From contig NZ_CP129964.1 in NCBI RefSeq assembly GCF_030503675.1, forward strand, positions 2,046,001 to 2,110,000: a stretch of 64,000 bases of DNA. Reading direction: 5' to 3'. Shown here in pieces: positions 33,650-42,631 of the stretch. The notes beneath the pieces are model-generated. The model saw nothing but the letters and a program-made list of their open reading frames with translations. It had not been told where the DNA came from and ran no database searches. Position numbers and translations under genes: made by a program. The DNA is from Lutimonas zeaxanthinifaciens (GTDB lineage: Bacteria > Bacteroidota > Bacteroidia > Flavobacteriales > Flavobacteriaceae). Each line of letters begins with the position of its first letter. Positions within the stretch are counted from its first letter, which is position 1.

Positions 33650-36600
33650 ATGAATAAAGGATTTGCAGGAAAAATAGCTTCGGTCTTTTTACAGTCCAAG
33701 CTAACCGTTTTACTAATGATCATTTTTATGGTCATTGGGGTGTACAGCTCTTATCTGATTCCCCGAGAGGAAGAACCCCAGATTGAAGTACCTATTGCAG
33801 ATATTTTTGTCGGGTACCCTGGAGCATCCCCTACTGAAATAGAGTCGAAAGTAGCCAAACCACTTGAAAAAATAGTAAGTAACCTTCCGGGGGTTGAATA
33901 CGTGTATTCGACTTCTATGAATGGAAGCGCTATGCTCATTGTACAGTTCTATGTGGGAGAAGATCTTGAAAGGTCATTTGTTCAACTCTACAATGAGATC
34001 ATCAAGCATATGGACCAAATACCTCAGGGGGTGCAATTACCTCTGGTCAAAACAAGAGCCATCGATGATGTTCCTGTCCTGGGGCTTACTTTCTGGAGTG
34101 ACACCTATGATGATTTTCAATTGAAGCAACTGGTGGAAGAGGTAAACTCCGAGGTTGAGATGGTAGAGGGTGTAGCGATCACAAATATCATAGGTGGAAG
34201 AAGTCAGGAAGTGAGTGTATATCTTGATAAAGACAAACTCGCTGAAAATCGTCTTGACATCTTGAGTGTCTCTCAGATGATTCAGGCAAGCAACCTTCAA
34301 TCAAAGTCGGGCAGCATTAATGCTAATGATGAACTATTGAGCATTCATACGGGTGATTTCCTTCATTCTTTGGAAGATGTTGAAAACCTTATTGTGGGTG
34401 TTAATGAGAACAAACCTGTCTACCTCCATCAAGTAGCTCAGCTGAAATATGGAGCTGAGTCATCAAAGGAATATGTGAATTTCGGATATGGAAAAGCCTC
34501 TGAAGAGAGAAATCAGCATCCTGATCTTTATAATGCAGTCACCTTGTCTGTAGGTAAACAAAAAGGAGGTGATGCGATGAAGGTATCAAAGGTAATTTTA
34601 GATAAAATTGAAGAGCTTAAAAAATCCCTGATTCCGGATGAGGTTCAGGTTACGGTTTCGAGAAACTACGGGGCCACTGCATCTCATAAAGTATCTGAAT
34701 TACTTAGTCATTTGTTCATTGCGATCATTTCGGTTTCCCTTGTGGTGATGCTCGCTATGGGCTGGCGGGGTGGATTGGTTGTATTCCTGTCGGTTCCGGT
34801 GACTTTTGCTTTAACTCTGTTCAGCTATTACTTTATGGATTATACCTTGAATCGTATCACATTGTTTGCATTGGTTTTTGTAACGGGAATCGTAGTAGAT
34901 GATTCCATCATCATTGCTGAAAACATGCACAGGCACTTTAAAATGAAAAGGCTTCCCTTTAAACAAGCCGCAATTTATGCCATCAATGAGGTTGGAAACC
35001 CCACGATCCTTGCCACGTTTACTGTTATAGCCGCAGTTCTTCCCATGGCTTTTGTATCGGGACTTATGGGGCCTTATATGAGCCCAATGCCTATCGGTGC
35101 CTCGATTGCCATGCTTATTTCGCTTTTTGTCGCCTTGACCATTACTCCTTATCTGGGCTATATATTTCTTAGAGAAAAGGATAAGTCTTCAGACAAAAAG
35201 AAGAATGAGGCAAAAACCCTGGAATCATCAGGAATCTACAAGATCTACAGAAAGACACTCGATCCCCTTCTCGACAATAAAATATATCGCTTTGCATTTT
35301 TTGGCATCAATATCCTGATGCTAATGGGCACTTCGGCTATGTTCCTCACAAAATCGGTTGCGGTAAAAATGCTTCCATTTGATAATAAAAACGAGTTTCA
35401 GGTGATTATCGATATGCCCGAAGGAACCACATTGGAGAGAACAGATATGGTAGCCAAGGAAGTCATGCAATACATCAGGGAAAGTGAATTTGTAGAGCAT
35501 TATCAGTCGTATTCCGGTACCGCCTCCCCGATAACCTTTAACGGGCTGGTACGTCATTATGACCTTAGAATAGGGAACAATATGGCTGACATTCAGGTCA
35601 ATTTAATTGACAAGGGAGACCGCAAGGAACAAAGTCATTATATCTCCACTGTATTCAGGCCCGAAATTCAAGCTATTGGTTCAAAGTTCAATGCAAACAT
35701 TAAAATTGTTGAGGTCCCACCGGGCCCTCCTGTACTTTCAACGTTAGTGGCTGAAGTCTATGGCCCGGATCATAAGGAACAGATAAATATCGCACGTCAG
35801 TTAAAAGCAAAATTCATAGCAACTGATGACGTTGTCGACGTTGACTGGATGATCGAAGCAGATCAGACTGAGTATAAATTCATGATCGATAAAGAAAAAT
35901 CAATGATTTATGGAATCAGTCCCCAACAAATTGTCAATACAATGCAAATGTCCTTGTCCAATCAACCGATCGGGAAGCTATACAGGGATCATTCCAACAG
36001 TGATGTAGGCATTGTATTAAAGTTTGAAGATAAAGAGATAGGTTCCGTTCAGGATCTGTTACAATTCAAGGTACTCTCAAAACAAGGCCAGACAATTCCC
36101 ATCGCAGATCTGGTCAAGATTAAAAAAGATACCATCGAAAAAAGTATTATGAGAAAAAATCAGCGAAGAGTTGCCTATGTTACCGCTGATATGGCAGGGA
36201 ACCTTGAAAGCCCTGTATATGCACTATTAAGCCTTTCCGACCAATTGAAAGATATTCAGATGCCTGTTGGATATGAACTTCAGGAAGAATGGAATCAGCA
36301 GCCCGGAAATACGGACGAATATACCGTGAAATGGGATGGAGAATGGCAGATTACTTTTGAGGTGTTCAGAGATCTTGGCGCCGCCTTTGCCGTTGTAGTT
36401 ATTATTATTTATATGCTGTTGGTAGGATGGTTCCAAAGTTTCAGATCTCCAATTGTCATGTTGATCGCCATACCATTGTCTTTGGTCGGAATCATTCTGG
36501 GACATTGGGTTTTTGATGCTTACTTTACGGCTACTTCCATGATTGGCCTGATAGCACTCGCAGGTATTATGGTGAGAAATTCAGTCTTGCTGGTTGACTT

Positions 36601-36856
36601 TATCAATCTTCGAATTGATGAAGGAATTGGCCTTAGGCAGGCTGTTATAGAGGCCGGTGCCGTAAGAACAACCCCTATTTTGCTTACTGCAGGAACTGTT
36701 GTCATAGGAGCTGTGGTCATGCTGTTTGATCCTATTTTTCAGGGACTTGCCATCTCACTCCTGGGAGGGACTATTTTCTCAACCTTTCTGACTTTACTTG
36801 CGGTTCCACTGATCTATTATTATCTGGAAAGATCAAAATATCAATCTAAAAACTAA
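33650..36856 (+). CDS. RND family efflux permease
   Basis: A 1068-residue RND pump driven by proton influx. It has two repeats, each with a membrane helix plus large periplasmic loop and a five-helix bundle. The fourth helix carries TGIVVDDSIIIAEN (Asp-Asp near 414-416), as in the HAE drug-efflux type; the helix 10-11 region has LAGIMVRNSVLLVDFIN. The N-terminus (IPREEEPQIEVPIADIFVGY) is typical of Bacteroidota members. Substrate not readable. Two small genes follow in the same run. Confidence 0.94.
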   Translation: MNKGFAGKIASVFLQSKLTVLLMIIFMVIGVYSSYLIPREEEPQIEVPIADIFVGYPGASPTEIESKVAKPLEKIVSNLPGVEYVYSTSMNGSAMLIVQFYVGEDLERSFVQLYNEIIKHMDQIPQGVQLPLVKTRAIDDVPVLGLTFWSDTYDDFQLKQLVEEVNSEVEMVEGVAITNIIGGRSQEVSVYLDKDKLAENRLDILSVSQMIQASNLQSKSGSINANDELLSIHTGDFLHSLEDVENLIVGVNENKPVYLHQVAQLKYGAESSKEYVNFGYGKASEERNQHPDLYNAVTLSVGKQKGGDAMKVSKVILDKIEELKKSLIPDEVQVTVSRNYGATASHKVSELLSHLFIAIISVSLVVMLAMGWRGGLVVFLSVPVTFALTLFSYYFMDYTLNRITLFALVFVTGIVVDDSIIIAENMHRHFKMKRLPFKQAAIYAINEVGNPTILATFTVIAAVLPMAFVSGLMGPYMSPMPIGASIAMLISLFVALTITPYLGYIFLREKDKSSDKKKNEAKTLESSGIYKIYRKTLDPLLDNKIYRFAFFGINILMLMGTSAMFLTKSVAVKMLPFDNKNEFQVIIDMPEGTTLERTDMVAKEVMQYIRESEFVEHYQSYSGTASPITFNGLVRHYDLRIGNNMADIQVNLIDKGDRKEQSHYISTVFRPEIQAIGSKFNANIKIVEVPPGPPVLSTLVAEVYGPDHKEQINIARQLKAKFIATDDVVDVDWMIEADQTEYKFMIDKEKSMIYGISPQQIVNTMQMSLSNQPIGKLYRDHSNSDVGIVLKFEDKEIGSVQDLLQFKVLSKQGQTIPIADLVKIKKDTIEKSIMRKNQRRVAYVTADMAGNLESPVYALLSLSDQLKDIQMPVGYELQEEWNQQPGNTDEYTVKWDGEWQITFEVFRDLGAAFAVVVIIIYMLLVGWFQSFRSPIVMLIAIPLSLVGIILGHWVFDAYFTATSMIGLIALAGIMVRNSVLLVDFINLRIDEGIGLRQAVIEAGAVRTTPILLTAGTVVIGAVVMLFDPIFQGLAISLLGGTIFSTFLTLLAVPLIYYYLERSKYQSKN

Positions 36857-36860
36857 AAAA

Positions 36861-37166
36861 ATGAAACTACTTCTGGTTACTGCAGTTAAATCTTATCAAA
36901 AAGAGGCTGCCAAATTATTCAAAGAATCAGGTATAAAGGCATTTAGCCATGCTGACATCAACGGGTTCAAAAGCCTTGAAGACGGAAGTATTCAGGACAA
37001 TTGGTTTTCAGGTATCTCTGAAAATGTAAAGTCGGTTCTGTTCTTCAGTTTTGCGAATTCGAAAGATGTGAATGTTTTTTTAACAAAACTCGATGATTTC
37101 AACAGCAAATTAGAAAGCGACAACCCATTAAAGGCGGCAGTTTTAAATATAGAAACCTTTCGCTAA
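36861..37166 (+). CDS. Small PII/ferredoxin-like fold protein after the RND gene
   Basis: A 101-residue cytoplasmic protein 4 bases after the pump gene. Alternating strands and helices (MKLLLVTAVKSYQKEAAKLF, VKSVLFFSFANSKDVNVFLTKL, NPLKAAVLNIE) suggest a beta-alpha-beta ferredoxin-like or PII-like fold. Such small proteins accompany some RND pumps. No metal or nucleotide motif is certain. Function unknown; pump regulation is inference. Confidence 0.7.
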   Translation: MKLLLVTAVKSYQKEAAKLFKESGIKAFSHADINGFKSLEDGSIQDNWFSGISENVKSVLFFSFANSKDVNVFLTKLDDFNSKLESDNPLKAAVLNIETFR

Positions 37167-37197
37167 AGGAATTTTAACTTATTAAAAATAAAAAATT

Positions 37198-37380
37198 ATG
37201 ATCAATCGATATATCAATAGCATTGCAGGTACATTTATCCTTATCAGTTTGGCTTTGGCCTATTTTGTCAACCCCAACTGGATATGGTTTACCGTTTTTG
37301 TAGGGGCCAACCTCCTTCAATCAGGAATTACAAACTGGTGCCTGATGTCAATTATACTTAAAAAATTGGGGGTTAAATAA
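37198..37380 (+). CDS. DUF2892 family two-helix membrane protein
   Basis: A 60-residue protein with two membrane helices: INSIAGTFILISLALAYFV and WIWFTVFVGANLLQSG, then NWCLMSIILKKLGVK. This is the DUF2892 pattern, also seen fused to rhodanese domains in YgaP. It ends the efflux operon, 31 bases after the PII-like gene. Function unknown. Confidence 0.85.
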   Translation: MINRYINSIAGTFILISLALAYFVNPNWIWFTVFVGANLLQSGITNWCLMSIILKKLGVK

Positions 37381-37430
37381 TTCTTGAGAAACCCAACTTT
37401 ACAGGGATGAATTCACAATTTGTCATCCCT

Positions 37431-37460
37431 GTTGAATATGGTAAGAAATTTGTATTTTTG
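37431..37460 (+). promoter_or_regulatory. Bacteroidota-type promoter of the His-rich/TonB receptor pair
   Basis: GTTG at 37431-37434, 18-base spacer, TATTTTTG at 37453-37460, 20 bases before the ATG at 37481. Confidence 0.6.
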
Positions 37461-37480
37461 CGATCAGATTTCAAAAAATC

Positions 37481-37798
37481 ATGCTTAGAAAGATTCTTTC
37501 TATCTTACTTGTAACCGTCTTGCTGTTCCCATTGGGAATGAGCTTGATTCATGCCGTGCATGAGCATGAGAATCAAATCTGTCTGGCAGAATCTGAATCT
37601 CACATTCACAAAGAATCAATTGATTGTGATCATCTGCATTATTTTAGTCAAAGCCTAGGTGATTCCTTTTTTGAAGAAGAGGGTTCTTCACTCAATTACA
37701 TATTTGCTGAGTCAAATTTTTATGTTATTGAGTCTCCATATGTCAAATTAAATTCCTCAAATTCTGACAGAGCTCCACCTGTTTTCATGATTGTTTAA
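37481..37798 (+). CDS. Small exported His-containing protein paired with a TonB receptor
   Basis: A 105-residue exported protein with an N-terminal signal (ILLVTVLLFPLGMSLIHA). The mature part starts with a His/Glu/Cys cluster (VHEHENQICLAESESHIHKE then CDHLHYF) that could bind a metal ion. The C-terminus has an SDRAPPVF motif. It lies 33 bases before a TonB receptor gene that itself has a His-rich loop, and shares its promoter. Function unknown; a metal-binding partner of the receptor is inference. Confidence 0.7.
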   Translation: MLRKILSILLVTVLLFPLGMSLIHAVHEHENQICLAESESHIHKESIDCDHLHYFSQSLGDSFFEEEGSSLNYIFAESNFYVIESPYVKLNSSNSDRAPPVFMIV

Positions 37799-37831
37799 GA
37801 ACTTTTTTACAAATCATAGAAAACAAAATAA

Positions 37832-40150
37832 ATGAAGAAATTATTATTCTTATTTACCCTATTTCTGGCCTTAGCTAACAGTTCATTTGGTCAGAATAAA
37901 ATAACAGGTACCATAATAGACGAAGAGGGTAATCCAGTACTCGGTGCCGACATATATATTGAACAATTACATTTAGGAACCACTTCAGATGAATCAGGTT
38001 ATTTTGAATTGGTAAACATCCCTTCAGGGAGCCATCAAATTCATATTGCATTTGTTGGATTTAGTACAGAAAATTTAAGGGTTGATCTCGAATCGGATCC
38101 TGTAAATTTAGAAATAACGATGCGCCCCTCGGTCTTTCATATGGACGAGGTGATTGTTTCGGCACCTTTTAGCAGACTTCAGAGTGAAAACGTAATGAAA
38201 ATAGAATCCAGAAGCATTGAAACACTTAAAAAAGCAGGTGCACCAACCCTTATGCAGGGAATTTCAAATATCCCCGGAGTTTCAGAGATCACAACCGGAA
38301 CAGGAATCGGAAAACCGGTGATTCGCGGTTTGAGTGGTAACAGAGTTTTGGTGTATACTCAGGGTGTAAGACTGGAGAACCAGCAATTTGGCAGCGAACA
38401 TGGCCTGGGAATGAATGAGTCAGGTATTGAAAATGTCGAAGTGATCAAAGGTCCGGCTTCTTTGTTGTATGGCTCGGATGCATTGGGTGGGGTATTATAC
38501 CTTAATCCGGAGAAATTTGCCTATCAAAATGAAACAGAGGTTAATCTGAATCAAACTTTTTTTTCCAATACCTTGGGAAGTAATACCTCCCTGGGTGTGA
38601 AAACTTCAGGCCAGAAATTCAAATTTATCGCCCGAGGAGGATTGAACAGTCATGTTGACTATATGATACCGGATGGATCAAGAGTGACCAATACTCGATT
38701 CAATGAGAAAGACTTTAAAGCGGGAATTGGTTTGAATCTTGATCAGTTTGTTACCGAATTCAGGTATAATTACAACAATGCTCAGATAGGAATTCCCGAT
38801 GATCTGATTGAGGAATCGACTGACAGAAGCCCTGAAAATCCCTATCAGGATTTACAAACACATATTCTAAGTTTACACAATCATTTTTTCCTCAAGGAAT
38901 CGAAAATTGATTTGAATATTGGGTTTATTTCTAATGTTCGTAAAGAATTTGAGGATCATCATGACCATGAAGGAGAAGATCATCATGAGGAAGAAGAGGA
39001 GCATCATGAAGAGGAGGGTGATCATGAAGAGGAGGGTGATCATGGAGAAGAAGGTCCCGCTTTGCACATGAAACTAAATACTTTTTCTTATGACTTGAAG
39101 TATCACTTTCCGAAACAGGAACGCTTAGAACTTATTGCAGGAATACAAGGGATGAGTCAGGTGAACGCGAACTTTGGTGAAGAGTTATTGATCCCGGATG
39201 CCAAGACCAATGATATTGGAGTTTTTGCCACGGGAATCTTTGAAATCAATGATGATCAATACCTTCAGGGGGGGATTCGTTTTGACCATCGAAACCTAAG
39301 TACTGAAACCTATATAATAGAGCCTCATGATTCCGATGAGGAAGAAACTATTGTTCCTGGAATCAAAAGAGAATATAGTAATTTTACGTTTTCTGCGGGT
39401 TACAGAGGCCAGTTTTTTAAGGTCTTGACCACAAGATTGAATCTTGCTACAGGGTTCAGGGCTCCAAATCTTGCCGAACTGAGTTCATATGGGGTTCATC
39501 ATGGTTCCAATCGGTTTGAAATAGGAAACCCTGACCTGGTCAGTGAGCAAAACTTCCAGGCTGACCTTTCTTTAGAATATGCCAATAAGCATTTCGAAAT
39601 CTATGCCAATGGTTTTTATAATAATATGAACAATTATATCTATTCGAATCCTACTGGTGAAACCATAGATGATTTTCAGGTTTTTGAGTACGTGCAAAAT
39701 GATGCTGAACTCTATGGAGGTGAATTTGGCTTTCATCTTCACCCTCACCCTTATGACTGGCTCCATCTTGAAAGTGCTTATGAAATGGTGGTTGGTAAAC
39801 TTAAAAATGGAGATTATTTGCCACTTATTCCGGCTAATAAATGGTCTAACACGATAAGAGGAGAGTTTAACGGTAATGACAAGTTTAATAAGATATACGC
39901 TTCATTAATTCTTGATTCCTATTTTTCTCAGGATAAAGTAAGTGAATTTGAAGATCCTACAGATGCTTATAATTTGTTTCATGTCAGGATGGGTGGAACT
40001 TTTGATTTTAATAAACTTGATATGGGTATAAATCTTAGTTTCAACAATTTATTTGATACGGAATACATTTCTCATCTATCCGCACTGAAAGCCGATCTAA
40101 TACCGAATCCGGGAAGAAATATTGTTCTTGGTTTAAATTTTAATTTCTAA
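37832..40150 (+). CDS. TonB-dependent receptor with His/Glu-rich loop
   Basis: A 772-residue outer membrane receptor. After the signal peptide (ends SSFGQ) comes a carboxypeptidase-like beta-sandwich (about 22-105), a plug domain (PTLMQGISNIPGVSEI, IGKPVIRGLSGNRVLVY, VEVIKGPASLLYGSDALGG) and a 22-strand-type barrel ending in a terminal aromatic (NFNF). An extracellular-type loop at about 374-409 is a run of His, Glu and Asp, partly built from two perfect 18-base repeats. This resembles zinc-binding loops of ZnuD-like receptors, so metal uptake is likely but unproven. Confidence 0.92.
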   Translation: MKKLLFLFTLFLALANSSFGQNKITGTIIDEEGNPVLGADIYIEQLHLGTTSDESGYFELVNIPSGSHQIHIAFVGFSTENLRVDLESDPVNLEITMRPSVFHMDEVIVSAPFSRLQSENVMKIESRSIETLKKAGAPTLMQGISNIPGVSEITTGTGIGKPVIRGLSGNRVLVYTQGVRLENQQFGSEHGLGMNESGIENVEVIKGPASLLYGSDALGGVLYLNPEKFAYQNETEVNLNQTFFSNTLGSNTSLGVKTSGQKFKFIARGGLNSHVDYMIPDGSRVTNTRFNEKDFKAGIGLNLDQFVTEFRYNYNNAQIGIPDDLIEESTDRSPENPYQDLQTHILSLHNHFFLKESKIDLNIGFISNVRKEFEDHHDHEGEDHHEEEEEHHEEEGDHEEEGDHGEEGPALHMKLNTFSYDLKYHFPKQERLELIAGIQGMSQVNANFGEELLIPDAKTNDIGVFATGIFEINDDQYLQGGIRFDHRNLSTETYIIEPHDSDEEETIVPGIKREYSNFTFSAGYRGQFFKVLTTRLNLATGFRAPNLAELSSYGVHHGSNRFEIGNPDLVSEQNFQADLSLEYANKHFEIYANGFYNNMNNYIYSNPTGETIDDFQVFEYVQNDAELYGGEFGFHLHPHPYDWLHLESAYEMVVGKLKNGDYLPLIPANKWSNTIRGEFNGNDKFNKIYASLILDSYFSQDKVSEFEDPTDAYNLFHVRMGGTFDFNKLDMGINLSFNNLFDTEYISHLSALKADLIPNPGRNIVLGLNFNF
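39005..39040 (+). repeat. Two perfect 18-base tandem repeats in the TonB receptor loop
   Basis: Unit CATGAAGAGGAGGGTGAT at 39005-39022 and 39023-39040, each encoding HEEEGD. A third degenerate copy follows. In-frame repeats allow the loop to grow or shrink by six residues. Confidence 0.9.
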
Positions 40151-40237
40151 GAATGGCTATTGAAATAATGTAAATTGAGATAAGAAAAATATGAGGATTT
40201 TCTATGGATTTTTAACTTAAGTTGTAACTGCAATTCC

Positions 40238-40245
40238 TAAATTTG
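40238..40245 (+). promoter_or_regulatory. Bacteroidota-type -7 box of ftcD
   Basis: TAAATTTG, 19 bases before the ftcD ATG. Confidence 0.5.
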
Positions 40246-40264
40246 GCAAATCAAATCAATTGAC

Positions 40265-41959
40265 ATGGAAAAAAGGCTCATAGAGTGCGTACCAAATATC
40301 AGTGAGGGACGAAATATTAATACGATCAATGAAATCGCTGCCGTAGTGGAAACTGTAGAAGGTGTAAAACTTCTGGATGTTGATCCTGGTAAAGCGACCA
40401 ACAGAACAGTAATCACTTTTGTGGGAGAACCTGAAAAGGTGATTGAATCGGCCTTTAGATTGATCAAAAAAGCTGCTGAACTGATCGATATGTCAAAGCA
40501 CTCGGGTGAACATCCACGATTTGGTGCCACTGATGTTTGTCCATTAGTACCCATATCAGGAATAAGCCTGGAAGAAACTGCCAAATATGCTCACCAATTA
40601 GGAGAACGCGTAGGAAAAGAACTTGGTATTCCTGGATATTTCTATGAGAAGGCAGCCAAAAAAGAAGACAGAGTTAATCTGGCGCACTGCCGATCGGGAG
40701 AGTATGAAGGATTGAAAGATAAGTTCAAAGATACAAACTGGCAACCTGATTTTGGGCCCGCGGAATTTAATGATTCCGTGGCCCGTTCGGGTGCTACGGC
40801 TATTTCTGCTCGAGATTTCCTCATTGCGTATAATGTCAATTTGAATACGACCTCCACGAGAAGAGCCAATGCCATTGCATTCGATATCAGAGAGGCCGGA
40901 AGAATCAAAAGGGAAGGGAATCCTGCCACTGGTAAAAAGGTTTTAGATACCAATGGAGAACCTGTGAGAATTCCTGGGAAATTAAAAGCCGTGAAAGGAA
41001 TAGGATGGTATATCGAAGAGTATGGAATTGCTCAGATTTCTTATAACCTAACCAATATTAGTATCACCTCCATGCATGAAGCTTTTGACGCCACTTGTAA
41101 GGCTGCTGATAAAAGAGGGCTGCGTGTAACAGGATCTGAATTGATTGGTTTGATACCCTTGCAAGCCATGCTGGACGCCGCTGATTATTATTTAAAGAAA
41201 CAAGAACGCTCCCTGGGAATAGCAGAAAGTGAAAAAATTAAAATTGCCATCAAATCTCTTGGCCTTGATGATCTTAAACCTTTTAATCCGAAAGAGAAAA
41301 TTATCGAGTATCTTCTTGAACAAGAAAGTAGCAGGAAGTTGGTCGATTTAAGTGCTTATGATTTGGCGGAAGAAACCGCCAGTGAATCGATGGCTCCCGG
41401 AGGAGGATCAATTTCAGCTTATGTTGGTGCTTTAGGCGTTTCTTTAGGTACCATGGTGGCCAATCTTTCCGCTCACAAAGCGGGATGGGATGAAAAATGG
41501 TCGCAATTTTCAAAATGGGCAGAAAAGGGGCAGAATTATAAAAACAAACTACTCTATCTGGTGGATGAAGACACCAATTCATTTAATCAAATAATTGCAG
41601 CTTTCAGGATGCCAAAAGGCACAGAGGAGGAAAAAAAGTTACGTCTTCAGGCTGTTGAAGATGCAACTAAATATGCAACCGAAATCCCTTTTGAAGTTAT
41701 GCAAACCGCATATGATTCTATGGAAGTTATGCAGGCCATGATTGCCGATGGGTTGCCAAATTCACTATCAGATGCAGGAGTCGGAATCTTATGCGCAAGA
41801 ACAGCAGTTTTAGGGGCGTATTTTAATGTTCGGATCAATGCAAAAGATATAAAAGACAAGGAATTTGTAAAGGATATACTTTCGCGCGCAGAAGCAATTT
41901 ATCACAAGACACTTGAAACAGAGAAAGAGGTTATTTCCATTATTGATACCCGAATCTAA
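40265..41959 (+). CDS. ftcD: Bifunctional glutamate formimidoyltransferase / formimidoyl-THF cyclodeaminase
   Basis: Links histidine breakdown to one-carbon metabolism: it moves the formimino group to tetrahydrofolate and releases ammonia. The transferase part (about 1-330) has LIECVPNISEGRN, VDPGKATNRTVITF and SGEHPRFGATDVCPLVP. The cyclodeaminase part (about 355-560) has ETASESMAPGGGSISAYVGA and LVDEDTNSFNQIIAAFRMP. A 564-residue fusion is normal for the animal-type enzyme and for Bacteroidota. No hut genes are nearby. Confidence 0.95.
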   Translation: MEKRLIECVPNISEGRNINTINEIAAVVETVEGVKLLDVDPGKATNRTVITFVGEPEKVIESAFRLIKKAAELIDMSKHSGEHPRFGATDVCPLVPISGISLEETAKYAHQLGERVGKELGIPGYFYEKAAKKEDRVNLAHCRSGEYEGLKDKFKDTNWQPDFGPAEFNDSVARSGATAISARDFLIAYNVNLNTTSTRRANAIAFDIREAGRIKREGNPATGKKVLDTNGEPVRIPGKLKAVKGIGWYIEEYGIAQISYNLTNISITSMHEAFDATCKAADKRGLRVTGSELIGLIPLQAMLDAADYYLKKQERSLGIAESEKIKIAIKSLGLDDLKPFNPKEKIIEYLLEQESSRKLVDLSAYDLAEETASESMAPGGGSISAYVGALGVSLGTMVANLSAHKAGWDEKWSQFSKWAEKGQNYKNKLLYLVDEDTNSFNQIIAAFRMPKGTEEEKKLRLQAVEDATKYATEIPFEVMQTAYDSMEVMQAMIADGLPNSLSDAGVGILCARTAVLGAYFNVRINAKDIKDKEFVKDILSRAEAIYHKTLETEKEVISIIDTRI

Positions 41960-42035
41960 GCATAGTATCAAATTTTAATTCGCATAAATCGACATTGGAA
42001 AAAACTGCAAAAGAGCTATCGAAAACCGATATAAT

Positions 42036-42623
42036 TTATTCTCTCAGCTTGCCCAGGAAAACACTCGCCTTTCCGTTAAAGGGATTTCCCGATGTGCGCC
42101 TAAACGAAACAACCTGACCACAATGCCAGATAGCATCGGCTATTGGGCCGTTAATCTGGTTCCATAAAGGATAGGTATTCAATCCGGATTTTCCTTTAAA
42201 TACAATCTTAAAATCATCTAGATTCTCACTTTCTCTGAAAATATCCGAGGCTTTTTTTAAATTATGAAGGGTAAGTTTTCGTTTTTCTTCAAAGGTCAGA
42301 TTTTTAAAATCATTTCCTTCATTTACCTTGTTTAATGCAGAATTCAATATAACGGAAGAAAGACTCAAAATATGATCTATGGTTTCCTCTGTGGTTCTTG
42401 CCTCTTCAGAAGGCCTGAACACAAGATCTTCAGATCTTAAACCCTCGGTTGCCCAGTAATAACGGAATCCAAGTCCGTCAACCATACGGGAAAGAACTGT
42501 CCCTCCGCTGAAATTTTCAGGAGCTTCCGGAATTTCATAATAAGGTAAATCTTTATTATTCTGTGCATGCATCATAAAAAGAACAATACTTAAGATAAGA
42601 CTGACAAACCACTTATTTTTCAT
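42036..42623 (-). CDS. Exported DinB-like protein
   Basis: A 195-residue protein with a signal peptide (LILSIVLFMMHAQ) and a four-helix DinB-like domain. Conserved His positions occur in TIDHILSLSSVILN and ADAIWHCGQVVSFRRTSGNP, the usual metal-ligand spots of the DinB/YfiT fold. It ends a three-gene minus-strand run after an M28 peptidase (8 bases). DinB-type proteins include thiol transferases and hydrolases; the function here is unknown. Confidence 0.8.
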   Translation of the reverse strand: MKNKWFVSLILSIVLFMMHAQNNKDLPYYEIPEAPENFSGGTVLSRMVDGLGFRYYWATEGLRSEDLVFRPSEEARTTEETIDHILSLSSVILNSALNKVNEGNDFKNLTFEEKRKLTLHNLKKASDIFRESENLDDFKIVFKGKSGLNTYPLWNQINGPIADAIWHCGQVVSFRRTSGNPFNGKASVFLGKLRE

Positions 42624-42631
42624 ACAAGATA

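Noticed and set aside
38940-39060. CRISPR-like or other repeat array
   Set aside because: The repeats are in-frame His/Glu codons inside the TonB receptor, without spacers.
40265-41959. A frameshifted or chimeric gene, because two enzyme domains are joined
   Set aside because: The FtcD fusion is a known bifunctional enzyme and the frame is continuous.
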